A DNA stretch of 64,000 bases from Pseudopyrenochaeta lycopersici (GCA_003313425.1 NHZP01000055.1:62001-126000); one strand, 5' to 3'. Positions 1-12,757 are shown, counted from the stretch's first letter. The notes: generated by a model not told the origin, from the letters alone. Made by a program: numbers and translations.

Positions 1-1444
1 AAAGACTGTGAATGTCAACGTGTTTAAATCTGGATGTGAGATGAGGTCTGTCTCGTTGGATCAGACCAGTTGTCTGTTGGTTGTCACAGAGAATGCGAGG
101 CAGGTGTTCGGGATCCAACTGTATCTGGTGGAACAGCCTGTATAGACCTATTGTTTCCCTCGCTATGTGTGACAGCGATAAGAGCTCCGCCTCAGTCGTT
201 GACGTGGTTACAGTCTTCTGTTTGGAAGACTGCCACATGATCGGTCCATTGAACAACTTCATTAGGTAGCCCTGCGTGGACCTTCGAGTCTCTGGATCAT
301 CCGCGAACGATGCGTCGCTCGACAGCTGCAGTACTTCATCATCGCCTGTCTCTACTTCAATGGAGTTTTCCAGAGAGCCCGAGAACTCGATGGCATAGTA
401 CTTTGTGCTCTGGAGATATGAGAGGACTCGATTTGCGTACCGCAGGTGCTCCGGAGAAGGGTTCGTAGTGAACTGACCTAACTGGCTGGCTGCATAGGAG
501 ACATCCGGTCTTGATACTACTGCTGCGTACAGTATCGATCCTACATTTTCCTGCATTTCTGCGATTTGTTGGAGTGTGGCTTGTCCTTCATACTGCTGTG
601 GGCGGTATCCCGACAGCAGAGGCGTGACAGCCGTTTTCGCTGATTCATCGATGCCGAACTTGGTACAGATCTTCTCTATGTACCCATGTTGGCAGATCCA
701 CAGCCTTTTGGTTTTGGTATCGCGCAGGATGCTGATGTTGAGGAAGGAGGTTGCTTCGCCCAAATCCTTGATCCCGTATCGATTGTCGACTTCGGTCTTG
801 AACCTGTTGATTGAGTCAATGCATTCTGGTCGTGCAATAACCAGAAGATCATCCACGTAGGAAAACAGAACGAGCCCTGTTTCGTTGTTTGTGAGTATGC
901 ATGGTTCGTCTGGGCAAGAATGGAATCCCAGACCCTCCAGGAATGAGACTAGTTCGTCGAACCATAGTTTTGGTGACTTCCGCAGCCCATACAGCGCCTT
1001 GCGCAACTTCCATACGTTACCTGGTTGTTTGTACCCTGGCGGGCAGGTAGTGTAGATCTCTTCATCCATGTCTGCGTTGGTGAATGCGTTCTTGAAGTCA
1101 ATTTGATGACACAGAAGCCCGAACGCACAGACGAGGGACATGAGAATGCGGACGCTGCGATATGCGCCGGTCGCTGCATATATGTCGTCAGAGACATGGT
1201 GTTGGAGGTCGCCTCTTACGCAGATTCGTGCTTTGTGACGGACGAGGTACCCGATGCCGTCAAGCTTGTAGGTGAAAACCCATTTCAGCGGCAGGACTTG
1301 CTGTCCCTCCGGGCAGTCGACAAGTTCGAATGTCTTTTTCTCTGCAAGTGATTGTAGCTCAGCGTCTGCAGCACGTCTGAAGCCGTTTCTCTCAGGATGC
1401 CGCCTCAGCTGATGCCAAAAGTCAGGTAGGGGAACTAGATCCTT
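1..1444 (-). pseudogene. copia reverse transcriptase and RNase H domains (partial)
   Basis: The minus frame is open from just below the in-frame TGA at 1445-1447 to the window edge. It shows copia RT landmarks: a WVFTYKLD segment, KNAFTNADMDEEIY, the KALYGLRKSPKLW stretch and the catalytic box FSYVDD near 850. RNase H follows, with SSDASFADDPETRRSTQGY, KTVTTSTTEAEL and a CDNQQT motif near 90. This part has a good reading frame but is cut off from a functional gag/integrase by the internal deletion. The reading ends in RFKHVDIHS at the edge, so the last part of RNase H and the 3' LTR lie outside the window. Confidence 0.88.
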
Positions 1445-1648
1445 TCAATGAATTTGCACAGATTGTGCTGAGGCAAAAGCATGTGCCACTTGCTGTCCGA
1501 GTCTAGCACGCTCTAAACGCAGAGCATGCGCCTGGCGTCGCGCTCTCTTCTGAGTCTGCCGCGACGTGGATTGTGTTTGCTGGACGCCGATTGCATCCTG
1601 TCCTCTCTGCGACAGTTTGGTCGTCCTTCCGGAGTTAGTGCGGAGGTT

Positions 1649-2098
1649 CTAAATAACAGATGCATCATTGGCTGTCCTTGCCACGGGCATTTCTTGCGCC
1701 GTGCTTGTTTGGCGCAGTGCCGATCCAAATGACACCGGCGTGGGATATAGCTGCGGCGCAGGTGCTCCTTTTGATTGGATGTTTGTTTGTGGTTGACTGG
1801 AGATTATTGTCGCAGGCGGAGCCATCGGTGGCGCTGACAGCCCTTGTGTCGTTGACTGTGTTATCGTTGTAGCATCCTCCTCCATGGGGCCTGCTTCTGT
1901 ATCCGTCTCATCGAGGTCGATTTCGTTGATTGTGACTGTGGTTTGTTCTTGTTCGGGGAAGCTTGCCAAGAGTTGCGGATCGTACATGACCCTCTCGGCG
2001 ACTTGCACATCCCGCGATCTGACCACTCGATTGAGATTGGGAATCCAGACTTTGTAGATGTTTGTGGCTTCTAGCCCTACAGGCCATCCCATCATCGC
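1649..2098 (-). pseudogene. copia integrase C-terminal segment, frameshifted
   Basis: The frame contains GLEATNIYKVWIPNLNRVV, the conserved segment after the copia integrase core (compare NIYRVWIPS in the intact copia at 50536-53985). It continues into a low-complexity Thr/Pro/Ser linker and ends at a stop at 1649. The next stretch towards the reverse transcriptase is out of frame or contains stops. Upstream it joins gag-derived residues with no protease or integrase core between. Confidence 0.75.
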
Positions 2099-2212
2099 TC
2101 TCTCTTGTAGCTTCGCTCGAAGACGTTTGCTTTCTTTGCTTGCGCCAATGACTTTTGACTGTACTTGTACAACAGGTGTCCACCCTGATGGTGCACTGGA
2201 TGGATTTAAATA

Positions 2213-3270
2213 TCAGCAATCAGCGTACTTGTGAGCCAGTCCACACACGCAGTCACGAAGACATGTGGGTAGGTTGGTAGATGGCGATCCTGATTCGACA
2301 TCATGTCTCTTTCGCCGTGGCTGAAAGTCCTCGTCATCTGACGAATTCTGATCACGACCGTGCTTTCTGCCCTGAAGCGTTGCGTGTGCTGCGCAACCTC
2401 TAGCTGTTTTCTCGCTTAGAGGTGCCATGGCACGGAACTGCTTAATGCAGAAGCTTATTATGATCTACTTATCAGAGAGCGTTGGTTTCATCCTACGAAA
2501 GGACCTGAGTGCCCTGTTAATTGTGTTCTGCGCCTTCTGCACTACCGTGATGTCGGCGTCTTCGGCTGTGTCGTCAGGCTCGGAGTCGCTTGAGTTGCCT
2601 ATTGTGATGGAGCCGTTGCTCGCGTGGTTCGGATTGATCTCGTTCAACGCCGTGATGATTGCGTCCGAAATCTTTTCTATTGTTCTCGCAGTCTCTCCGA
2701 TGAGAGATGCCTGGCTTTCCGACTGTGCATCCTTGGACTTTATGTAGTTGTAGAACGGAGGATTAATGTCCCGGCATGCTTCGACGAAAGCATCGCATAT
2801 CTGCGACTCGCTTAGATTTTCAATTTGGTATCGCCTTGCGTTGTTGACGAGTGCAGGCCATCGGCCTAGCCATTTGTCTAGGCTGGTGTTGCCGTAGCCT
2901 CTCCTAAGCTTTTCGAACTCAGTTCTGACGTTCTGCTTCTAGTCCTTTGCCGTTGGTTGAATGCTATCGGCAAGTGCAACTAGTTTGTCTCGGGCGGTGT
3001 GTTTGCCGAGATAATGTTGCTTGAACTCCTGGCAGACGGTGATGTCGATGCGTTCAGAGACCTTGTCGTATTTCTTCTTCTCGCTGTCGTAGATGGCCTG
3101 TAAGCTGTGATACTTCTGGATCGTATCCTTGCTTGCGGAGTCCGATGGTTTTGTGACGGTGAAGACGAGGTTTTCGACGCCTTCTGGGTCGCAATAGTTC
3201 CATACATCGTTTCGGACAGCAAGGTCTTCGCGGAAGGTTGTGTTCTCTGATCGACATCGTGATGAAGTTT
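2213..3270 (-). pseudogene. copia gag relic
   Basis: Three minus-strand pieces form a gag. The N-terminal half (about 3250-2940) reads in one frame, with FREDLAVRNDVWNYC and KYHSLQAIYDSEKKKYDKV, up to an in-frame TAG near 2940. A middle part follows (DKWLGRWPALVNNARRYQIENL). The C-terminal end carries a basic region and a CCHC-like knuckle, CVCGLAHKYADC, followed by a TGA (2213-2215) that stands where related gags have a tryptophan. The stops and frame changes show it is not functional. Confidence 0.7.
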
Positions 3271-3290
3271 TCTTTCTTTCTTGATTCTTT

Positions 3291-3659
3291 GATGGATTCC
3301 TTCATGGGTTGAATGCTCCCTTCGCTCAAGAGACCGTGTCTCGAGGTTGCGGGGTCACTCCTTTACCCCTCATTTCGTGAGAATCGCACCGATTCCTGCG
3401 ACGAGCATCGTCTTCGCAACAGCAGGATCATTGTGATGGATTGTTGATTGTGAATATGTGAGTGCGCAGGAGGAAGAGTCTCCGGGCTCATAACTGTCGC
3501 ACTTTTGAGTGCTTAGGTGAGTGGTCTCATATTGTGAAAGATTGGTGTATTGTTCTTGGTTGCACCCTAGCCTGGCTATCTACAGGAACCGCACGGCAAG
3601 CTTAGTAATGCAGTCCATCCTGGCGTGCGACAATAACTCAACACCATACGTAGCTAATT
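3291..3659. other. non-coding stretch, possible copia 5' LTR remnant
   Basis: There is no convincing coding frame. It lies immediately 5' of the minus-strand copia gag, so it should contain the leader and 5' LTR, but I cannot point to a clean TG..CA unit with a partner. Confidence 0.35.
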
Positions 3660-4560
3660 ATTATAGCATACAGTAGCTTAAATTAATCTTCTGCTCCTAC
3701 AGCACGTTCCTTACACGTGCGCTTGTTATGACCTGCCTCCCCACAAATTTTACAGTGCCTTGTACCTCTTCCACTACACCTGCGCCGGCCCTCTCCTCAC
3801 GCCTCTCTACCTCAAGTTGAGCCTCAACCTCCCTTTGAGCGACGAAATCGTCTGCCTCTTCCTTTTGCGTTTCTCACGCTTAGATGTAGCCTTATTTGCT
3901 TGCTCAAGGTCGGCTATTCGAGCTTCCAGCAACGTAAAGTCGAACCCTTTTTAACCTACAGAACCATCTCAATAATAGAATCAGGTGAGCAGCTCTTGTG
4001 ATCACGAATCCCCTTCAAGATCAGCGTTGTTTGAGCCTCTATCTCCCAGGCGTTGCTGGGTGTTTTGGGTTGCCAGGCCGTGGGCCCTGTAGAGGTGGAG
4101 TTGGCGTGCGAGACTTTACTTCAAGCTTTGATAGCACCACCTCTGGACTGTGTGGCACTAAGCCAGTGGCTCAGAAGCTTGATAGGATGTTCTCCTTTAA
4201 AATGAACCCTCAAACACCCGCTTAAAGGAAGCCAGGAACGCCCCCTCAATGTAGTTGATGTGGCTAATTGCCAAGCCCCTGATCTCTCTACCGTATGCCC
4301 GCCTTAACAGCGAAATACATACCACGCCAAGCGGCTGCTGGATGTGCCACGCATGCGGAGGCATGAAGAGGGTAATGACCTTGTTCTCCTCACAGAGATT
4401 CTGGAAGGCAAGCGACTTGTGGCTCTCTGGCCACAGGGAAGTAAGTGGATAATGTTTTCCATCGTTACAAGAAAGTATGATAGTAAGTAAAGTAATTGTT
4501 AATGTGTTGTTGAGCTCCTTGTTTGTCGGGATTCTGTTGGGGTCGCATGCCACGTCACGA
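3660..4560 (-). pseudogene. Fot1/pogo-type transposase relic (C-terminal half)
   Basis: On the minus strand the segment 4553-4197 reads through the last part of a DDE_1 transposase: FQNLCEENKVITLFMPPHAW, then HIQQPLGVVCISLLRRAYGR, in which the third catalytic aspartate of LQPLDV is replaced by glycine. Downstream are a linker, a coiled basic segment (LEARIADLEQANKATSKREK near 3900) and a terminal CCHC knuckle, CKICGEAGHNKRTC, near 3740. Several stops and frame changes separate the pieces. The DNA-binding N-terminus is absent. Confidence 0.8.
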
Positions 4561-4931
4561 TCGCACCCAAGGGCTAGAGTCCCCTGCTTCGCAGCATCGC
4601 CGTCAACGCTGCACTTATCACATGCCTTTGCAAACTTAGAGCAAAGACTCTTCGATTATTAGAAACAACTCTCGTACTAAACACTACGTAGAAAGATTGC
4701 TGCGTTGTCCGTAGGGAAGCTTAAGGACAAAAACTCTGACTGGTTGCTGAAGCCAAACTCAGGCCTGTTACCAGAGGCACTGCCACGTGCATACTCTGAC
4801 GTTTGCCTTTGCATGGGATTTCGATACATCGAGTTACACAACAGGTCCGGCATGCTCGGATACTGAGTATAATTTCTGGAACCCACAGTAAAACCGAATT
4901 TGTTCGACAAGATTTCCTCGTTGTCGCTACT
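4561..4931. other. upstream region of the helicase gene
   Basis: About 370 bp between the Fot1 relic and the first ATG of the helicase. No coding frame or obvious promoter box is recognised. The helicase frame is open upstream of the chosen ATG to about 4803 but does not look conserved there. Confidence 0.4.
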
Positions 4932-7900
4932 ATGGGGCGCAGTTCAGAAGAGGACGCTGTCTTGATCTGGTACAAATCCATCTTCTCGCGTCGTGTAGAT
5001 CTCGTTGGCGACTACGCCGGCAACGAAATATTCCTTGTTGAGTTTGATTCGCTCCTGCTTCGATGCTTCTCCAATCCAAAGCTCAACTTCAGCAGTAAGT
5101 ACTAGTAGTTTACCTCACTTGGAGATTACTAGAGTGTTGACACATTGACCAGCTGGCTTTCAACTGCTCCATGCGGTCTATATCGTCGAGAAGTTGCTCC
5201 AAGACTTGCTCTCAAGGAGGTGTCGGTTTCAGATTGTCTGCTTTGACCAGAATGAAGACCTCTGTGTACCAACAAATGCCGACCGGACAGACTACCCCAA
5301 GTATGCGCTGGCACGATCGGTTATCTTCAGGCATCTGGCACGCAATTTGAATGCGAGTAACAGAATCATTATTAAACGGTTCGCTTCATTTACGGATGCC
5401 GAGTTTGTGCAGTACCTTAATGAAAGTAGCACTTACTTTGTCATGTGTCATGATGGCGCCATGCCGGACGCCGCAGAGTCAAAGAAGCCAATGTGTTCAG
5501 ATATCAAAAAAGGTCTCCAGGCACACGCAGGATGCCAGATGTTGATGCATGCAACGAACGACTCGGTCACTTCTTCACGTGCCGAACGCCTTCGCAAAGT
5601 CAACCTCAGAGCGATGATTTCGTGGTTCATTGGTAATCAGTACAACGTTGCCTTGATCAATGAGTTACGGTGCGCAGACAGCAAGGTAAGTTATCACGTT
5701 GTACTGCCGCGTTATGTCTCGTTCTAATACCGTCCCAGGCGATTACTGTGGTTTTAGAGTCCTCACGACAGCAGGGCGTGCGAGAGTTTGGCACTTTCTA
5801 TGGCATCGCAGCTTCTCACAATGTGCCAAGTATCGGAACTCCTGCATTGAACGAATTGAGAGGGATTATTGAACCTTCGGAGAGAGACGTGATCTCCATT
5901 CTCGTCCTCCATACAGCAATGCAGGATGGCGGAATACTTGCTGAGGAAGCCTCTGCCTTCCTCCTGCATACTGCTGCACTCCAGCATTTTCCGCTTGGAA
6001 ATCGGAGGCCGTCGATCACTATACAAAACACTGCTAAGAACATTATCTGTTCATTCACACGAACAGCCGCTTCCCTACTCCGTAACCACGAACTTTCGGA
6101 GCAGCTCGATCTCCTGAATCTCCCAGCCAATCTTGCGGATTTACTCGATGGGTTCTTCCTCGCCTCTCTGACCCGCGATCGCTGCCTTCGCAATACGCTA
6201 CTAGCCAACCCAGCCGTCAAGGAGAAACACGACACCCTGCTTGGCGCACTCATTCGAGCCTCCGGAGGCGGCTTTGATAGGAAGCTCATTATGAGAATGA
6301 CCACTGACTATCAGGATTCCAAAGACTTGACTCACTCTGTTTACTCGGTTCCTAGCAACGACCATATCGTTCTCCCTTTCAAAAACGCTATTTTTGACAA
6401 GCACCTTGCTCCAGTCCACCTGCACCTAGATGGGAGACTCTCGAATGGCCCAACACCTGACAATGTCAAGGTCTTTGAAGAACTATCACATTGGCACAAC
6501 CATAAAAAGGCCATCGCGATGAAAGGACCAACGCAGAAGCTCGGTTTCTTTGCCCGCCGTCGGAATGATTTGTATATGGCTGAAATGCATGCGTATGCAG
6601 CGAGCCTTACCAATGCAGCTGGGAAGGTCTTGGATCCAGAAACGATCATCGTGAACCAGAGAGTACAGCCATTCAAACCACAGAGGGCTTCTGTAGTGGT
6701 CAAAATCGACCGTTCGCACCAGCTCAAGAACGGAGTATATTCTAAAGGTGGCAAGAAAACCAGCAATCCAACAAAGAAGAGCGGAAAGGCCGCCGCTCTT
6801 GAGGCTGCAGCCGCTATCAGGGCAGTAAGAGCTCAGTCCAAAGAAGATACCGACGCTGCTTCCTGGAAGGTAAGGTGTAAGGAGCTCCTGTCTCAACGCA
6901 ATCTGCAAATTCGGTACACCACAGCGCGGGACTACGCTATCAGACTGCATCAAGCCAGCCTACTTAGGCCGGAAGTGGAGCTATTTATGGTCGACTGCCT
7001 ACTTCGGATCTGGATGGAATATCGTAAAGGCACGGATGTAGATGCTGGTGCCAGCCTTACAGCTTTAATCTGGGACGCTCTTCTGAGATTGTTGAAGACG
7101 GGCTCAGGAATGACACCAGAGGTTGTGGCTTCCCTGAAAGTGATCTCGAAGGTACTCAGATTCCCTACACTGAATTACCAAGCGAATGCTGCTAGTCGGC
7201 CACTTGCCTTCACTTGCGTAATCACCAAGGCGAAAATCTCGAAAGCTTCGATGTCTGCCTCCATCGACTCTACAGAATTATCTATCCCAGGTAGCGCAAC
7301 AATTTTCCAATTGGAGCATTGTGGACCGTATCTTGAAAGAGCTATTGACTCGGCTCCAGATGATCGCGTTCCGTTCCATCCAGATGCATGGCAGCGGAAA
7401 GTTCTCGATGCGATCGATGAGAACCAGTCTTTGTTTGTTGTTGCACCAACTAGTGCTGGAAAAACGTTCATCTCCTTCTATGCGATGAAGCAGGTTCTCA
7501 CGAATGATGACGATGGCGTTGTCGTTTACGTTGCACCAACCAAAGCTCTTGTCAATCAGATTGCTGCTGAAGTCCAAGCACGCTTCTCCAAGTCCTTCAA
7601 GCGTCCCGGAAAATCGGTCTGGGCAATTCATACTCGAGACTATCGAATCAACAACGCCACTGGATGTCAAATCTTGGTGACTGTGCCCCACGTCCTCCAG
7701 ATCATGTTGCTAGCTCCATCTAATGCTGAGAAGAATAACTCTTGGAGTTGCCGGATCAAGCGGATAATTTTCGACGAAGTCCATTGTATCGGTCAGGCGG
7801 AAGACGGTGTGGTCTGGGAACAGTTGCTGCTGCAGTCACCTTGCCCTATCATCGCCCTCTCTGCAACCGTTGGCAATCCAAAGGAGTTCAGTAGCTGGCT

Positions 7901-10513
7901 TGCATCGACTCAAGAAGCAAATGGGAATAAGCTTGTCACGATTGAGCACCACCACCGATATTCGGACTTACGAAAGTTCATCTACGTTCCCCCAAAGCAT
8001 TTCTGCTTTTCAGGTCTGCCGGACAGCTCCCTTATTCATACGCCAGGCCTAGACGGAATGGAAGCGTTCGGTTTCATCCATCCCGTTGCGAGTTTGAGCA
8101 ACAAATCTCGCGGAATACCAAAAGATCTGCACTTGGAGGCTCGGGACTGCCTTTGGCTCTGGCAGACAATGGAAAAGCACGCATCAGAGGAGTATGCCGT
8201 TCCACCCAGCCTCAGTCCCCACCAAGCACTTCCAGATGTAATTAAGAAGATCCACATCTTCGAATGGGAGAAGGCACTGAAAGCTAAACTTCTCGAATGG
8301 ATGAACAAGGGGAGCTCGCCATTTGAAAAAATTCAGCAGGATCTGAGCAAAGCGCTGGTCAAGCCCGCAACTCGCGATCTCCTCAGAACCAACCACATTT
8401 GCAATGGCAAATGTGATGCCCGAAAGGTCAATGCAGAGAGCCTTTCTTCCACCATCCTTCCGGCGCTTACCGATTTGCATGCCAAGAATGCCCTTCCGGC
8501 TATCGTTTTCAATTACGATCGTGGTCAGTGTGAAAAGTTGATGAGAGACGTGGTGAAGGAGCTTGAAAGGAGTGAGATAGCATGGAAGGACGCTAATACC
8601 TCGTGGAAAGAGAAACTTGCGGAGTTTGAAAAGTTTAACAAAGAGCACAATGCAATCAAGGCCAAATTCAAGGATGGAAAGAGCACTGGCAAGAACAAGG
8701 GCAATCGTGGAAGCGACGATGAGGGTGATGAGGGGAAAGTGTCGAAATTAAATCATGAACGCGAAGCTGGGTCTGCAGAGCATAGCAAGTGGGATGTTTT
8801 TGATCCTCATGCCCCGATCAATGGCTTCCACTTCGCCAATGCGAAGAAACTTCTGCAGTCTGAACTCGACGAATACAAGCGGCAACTTCGTGAACGAGGC
8901 ATCGCCGAATGGCTCATCAGTGCTCTAAGCCGCGGCATCGGCGTCCATCATGCAGGTATGAACCGGAAATATCGTCAAGTGGTGGAGATTCTTTTCCGTA
9001 AAAGCTACCTGCAGGTTGTGATTGCCACGGGCACTCTTGCGCTGGGCATCAATATGCCCTGTAAGACCGTAGTCTTTGCTGGAGACTCCGTCTTCCTCAC
9101 TGCGCTCAACTTTCGTCAGTGTGCTGGTCGAGCTGGTCGAAGAGGGTTTGATGTACTTGGGAATGTCCTGTTCCTTGGAATCCCCGTCCAAAGAGTGTTC
9201 CGTCTCTTGAGCTCACGACTTCCGGATCTCAACGGACATTTTCCCATCACAACATCGCTCGTCTTGCGACTAGCCACTTTGCTCCATGGCTCAAACAATT
9301 CCGACTTCGCAATTCGGACAATCAACTCTATTTTTTCGCAGCCTCGACTCTACCTTGGGTCTCCAAAATCCAAGATGGCTGTACTACACCACCTCCGCTT
9401 CTCGATCGAGTATCTCCGACGCCAATCCTTGCTCGATGTTGATGGTTCTCCGATCAATTTTGCTGGATGTGTCTCCCACTTATACTACACCGACAACTCC
9501 GCCTGGGCCTTTCATATCCTTCTCAGCTCGGGCTACTTCCACGAGCTCTGTCAGGACATCGATGCCAATCGCCAGCACGTTTGCTTAACCCTCATGCTGG
9601 TTTTATCGCACATTTTTGGTCGGCACCAATGCAAATGGGCGGACGAGGAATTTGTCGAGGAGGTTGTGAAGCGGTCGTCTTCGATTGTTTTCTTACCGCC
9701 ATTGCCGAAGAAAGCGGAGAAGACGCTCCGAGCTCATAATGAGGAAACTTTAGCGATATTCAGCACTTACGTTAAGACTTTCGCGGATCAGCACCTAAAG
9801 GACCCGGACGATACCTTGCCGCTGAGTGAGATGCGAATTGGTTCGGAGGAGCAGTTCAACATACCACCGAGCGCAAATCGTCAACACACAATTCTTCGAT
9901 CCCCGTTCGTCGCGCTTTCGGGCCATAGCGACGAATTCGATAGTATCTCCGATCTTTGTGGTACCGTGCGGTCTGGTGTCTTTCTGGAAGAAGCTGTTGT
10001 GCCATACTTGCCTATCCATCCAGAGTCTACGGTCCCACTCAACGCATACTTGTACGACTTCTATAAGCATGGTGATGTGAATGCCTTGGAGCGAGCAAAT
10101 AAGATTCGCAAGTCCGATGTCTGGTTCCACCTGAACGGTATGTCCCTCTACAATCTTGATCACTGTTTACTAGCAATTATCCAGATTTCTCTCTCGTCCT
10201 CGCAACGATCATAACAAGTCTGAAAAACTTCATGAAACCCTCCTTCGCATCCGAGGCAAATATAATTGATCTGATGGGCAGCGGCGACGCGCACGAGGAA
10301 TCGGAGGACGACAGATTCCTAGTTGAGATTAGCGACAAGGCAGGACAACAGGGCGATGATTTGGCCTCACTTGGTGTTTGGGATGATGAGGATGATGAGA
10401 CGGACGAGGGGAACGATATTAATGACGTGGATATGCGCCTACCGAAGGTGCTGAACGCCTTTCAGAGTTTGAAGGAGGTATTTGATGAGAAGTTCAAGCA
10501 GATGTGGGCTTAG
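4932..10513 (+). CDS. DDX60-like DExH-box RNA helicase (Ski2-type superfamily 2)
   Basis: My model is join(4932..5094, 5153..5685, 5739..10137, 10185..10513), 1807 residues. All three introns (58, 53 and 47 bp) have GT..AG borders and keep frame. The N-terminus shows the DDX60-type segment WYKSIFSRRVDLVGDYAG. The helicase core has motif I APTSAGKT (Lys about 807), motif II DEVH (about 911), motif III SAT in ALSATVGN, and a second RecA domain with HHAGMNRKYR and motif VI GRAGRRGFD (about 1362). A charged Lys/Glu linker separates the domains and an acidic tail ends the protein. The length matches animal DDX60 (about 1700). Animal homologues act on viral RNA and with the exosome; the role in fungi is not established. 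The ATG at 4932 is the first in frame before the conserved segment, but an extra 5' exon cannot be excluded. Confidence 0.9.
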
Positions 10514-11614
10514 ACATTGAAGCAGCCCGTATGGATTCATTGTGTGAACAATACTCCCCACCACTTTATCCGTTTTCATGCACTGTATCCCTATCCCACG
10601 GCCTACTCTAGGATGGCAACTGGAAATGCAAACCGTTCGCGAAAACTTCACTGCAACATCAATGCATAACGGTGGAATAGAGAGATTAAACCTCGACGAT
10701 ATATATACTTCCATTGCTCTCTTTTTGTTACCCGCAAGCAGAAGTCCAATCTTGCTTCGTTGTTGTGCAGTGGCGTTCAGAAGTTGGGGTAGTTTCGGCA
10801 AGGGTCAAGCAAGAAAGTGTTTCTACGTAATCTGCCCAGCTGACAGTCTGGACATCTCAACTCAAGCAACCAACACCTCGTCTAGTTTCGCCAGTTTTGT
10901 CCGTTGGGATCTCTACGGGCAAGTTGCTCGGCCACCTGCTGCAAAACAGCCCGACATAATTTGCATTCCATCCGCCTCTCTTCATTAACCAGATGTTCAG
11001 CTCGCAGTGGGCAAAGCTTTTCGAACGGTTCAGCAGGCCAAGGTTCTGAGTCTGGTAGGAGTTCAAGCTCGGGTACGGATTCAGGATCGCGCTTTACCGC
11101 GGCGGCAGCAGCGCTTCTTCCTTTGATCTCACTTCCTCAGTAGCAGTAACAGACTGTTGGCACGGCAATCTCGCAAGTCGGAGACATGGTTCCCACGTGG
11201 ACGCCTGGATTGTGGATGCACCAGAATGAGTCATCAGGTTGCTGCCTAATTGGGAACATGCATGTATAGGAACACAGTGTTTACAAGATCAGAACAAAAA
11301 CAATTCACTTCCTAAAGACAATATTTATGAGTACTTCCAGTTGCCAAACATGATCTCCATCAATGTATTCATTGGTGGAGTCCGTGTGTGATTTCTGGCC
11401 GTGAAAATGGGGCGGCAGTGTAGGTGACACAGTAAAGGATTTGGAATAACACATGGTAGCTGGATAGTTACAGAGTTCCAGAGAAATGAGTGTCGGAGAG
11501 GATCAAGACAATGGCATCGGGAAACAAACAGTGACAAGGTAACGACCGGCGGATTATAGGCTCATTGCGTGAATGGAGGAGCTGAGGTATCAACAACGAA
11601 GCCCTGGCAGTTTC
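10514..11614. other. intergenic region between convergent genes
   Basis: No supported gene. The region should hold the 3' ends of the helicase (plus) and of the minus-strand frame at 11615-12355. A minus-strand frame of about 90 codons between roughly 11130 and 10880 has CPLRAEHLVNEERR and MECKLC but no upstream exon I can support. Confidence 0.4.
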
Positions 11615-12355
11615 TCATTCTTTTCTTTTTTTTTGCGCCAGAACCCTTCTCTCACAAAATTCGTCGGATGCTCCTTTTCGTTTCCTTAAGTAACCCCCAA
11701 GTATCTCGTGGAGCAAGTTGCGCTGCGAGCCTAAAACTTGCTGGGCGGATGAGATCGCTGCTGACATCGTGTTGCGTCCTGATTCCGCTAAAATTTGGCC
11801 AGACACGGACAATATCTCGTTGATCGACTGTAAGTCGGCAACCTGAGCCGCACTAAGCGCACATTGCCCACCTAGGAGGTCCCTCTCAGCCCCGATTACT
11901 CGTGCCATGGCCTTAATCAGAGGAAGGTGAGCCGATTCGTTTTTCGTAAACCACACTGAGTGGCCTTGATCCGCTTTCTCAGTCTTGTAAAGGCGATTAA
12001 GTGCTTCTGTGCGACGTTGGGCTATTCGGAGAGGTCTGGTTGAAGTTGGCGCTGGTTCCCGACTGACATTCCAGTCAATCTCTGGCAATGGGTATTTGCC
12101 CTGGCTGTAGAGAGTCCAGGCTTCTAACTCCTGTATTCGCATTTCGGCAACAGCATTTTTCGTAGCGCTCCTTTCCTGATTTGCGGATGCTGTGTAGTTT
12201 GTCACGAATGCCACGCTTTGTCCACGACGAACAGCCTCCGCCAACGCCGTCATCTTCCGTTGAAGAACGGCGATCGAGTCACCTTTTTGGGGAATAGGCA
12301 AACTGTCGGGGTAGCTGCCGAATCCAGCGCTAGTAGATCCGCTTGTATCTTCCAT
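11615..12355 (-). CDS. hypothetical protein, 246 aa, unrecognised
   Basis: A single uninterrupted frame begins at an ATG at 12355. The sequence is hydrophilic and rich in Ala, Arg, Glu and Gln. It is probably mostly helical, with heptad-like stretches (IAVLQRKMTALAEAVRRGQ near residues 28-46) and a basic end (VLAQKKRKE) that could act as a nuclear localisation signal. I see no catalytic motif, signal peptide or membrane segment and recognise no family. The frame is longer than its shadows and has protein-like composition, which is the main support. It could be an orphan gene or one exon of a larger gene. Confidence 0.5.
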   Translation of the reverse strand: MEDTSGSTSAGFGSYPDSLPIPQKGDSIAVLQRKMTALAEAVRRGQSVAFVTNYTASANQERSATKNAVAEMRIQELEAWTLYSQGKYPLPEIDWNVSREPAPTSTRPLRIAQRRTEALNRLYKTEKADQGHSVWFTKNESAHLPLIKAMARVIGAERDLLGGQCALSAAQVADLQSINEILSVSGQILAESGRNTMSAAISSAQQVLGSQRNLLHEILGGYLRKRKGASDEFCERRVLAQKKRKE

Positions 12356-12757
12356 TGTTTTTTTTTGGATCTTGACGGGGCTATGGGTTCGTCGTTCTGA
12401 ATGACAACAGATGACTTTGGCGAGCGATACTTTTCAATAGACCGGAAAAAGGTTGATTAGCAGTTGTTAAAGTTAACTTTGAAGAAATGGTCAGGCCGTT
12501 AATTTAAAGATGACGGACAGATATCGATACCTGAAGCTGAAGCATAACCTTACCCCGCACCATGACTGTGGCGAGATGGCTTCCCTGCAATATGAACAAA
12601 ACTCTTCTCTAAAGAGTGAATCTACCGCTACCATCATTCACAACAGCCTGACAACGACCGTTCAGATTACTATCTTTCAGAGAACCAAAGACTTAACGAT
12701 CACCTAATAACCCTACAATTCTGTCCTTGCAGCTGGTGGATCGATACAACATACGTC
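12356..12757. other. intergenic region between divergent frames
   Basis: A 5' flank shared by the minus-strand frame at 11615-12355 and the plus-strand BTB relic. A short T-tract (about 12359-12367) lies just upstream of the minus-strand ATG. Nothing else is recognised. Confidence 0.35.

Larger units (their letters stand above)
1..3290 (-). mobile_element. Ty1/copia retrotransposon, decayed and internally deleted, cut by left window edge
   Basis: Read on the minus strand, the element runs from gag (about 3270 down to 2110) into the C-terminal part of integrase (2098-1649) and on into reverse transcriptase and RNase H (1444-1). The end of gag passes directly into the post-core segment of integrase, so protease, the integrase zinc domain and the integrase core are missing. 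Stops inside gag and before the reverse transcriptase, plus frameshifts, make it a dead copy. I could not define LTRs: one would lie beyond the left edge, and the other should fall in 3291-3600, where no clean TG..CA unit is visible. Confidence 0.85.

Noticed and set aside
5816..6304. Minus-strand frames within the helicase gene
   Set aside because: They are shadows of the strongly supported plus-strand coding exons.
10578..10988. 136-codon plus-strand frame downstream of the helicase
   Set aside because: No protein-like pattern or domain; it overlaps the expected 3' untranslated region and other short frames.
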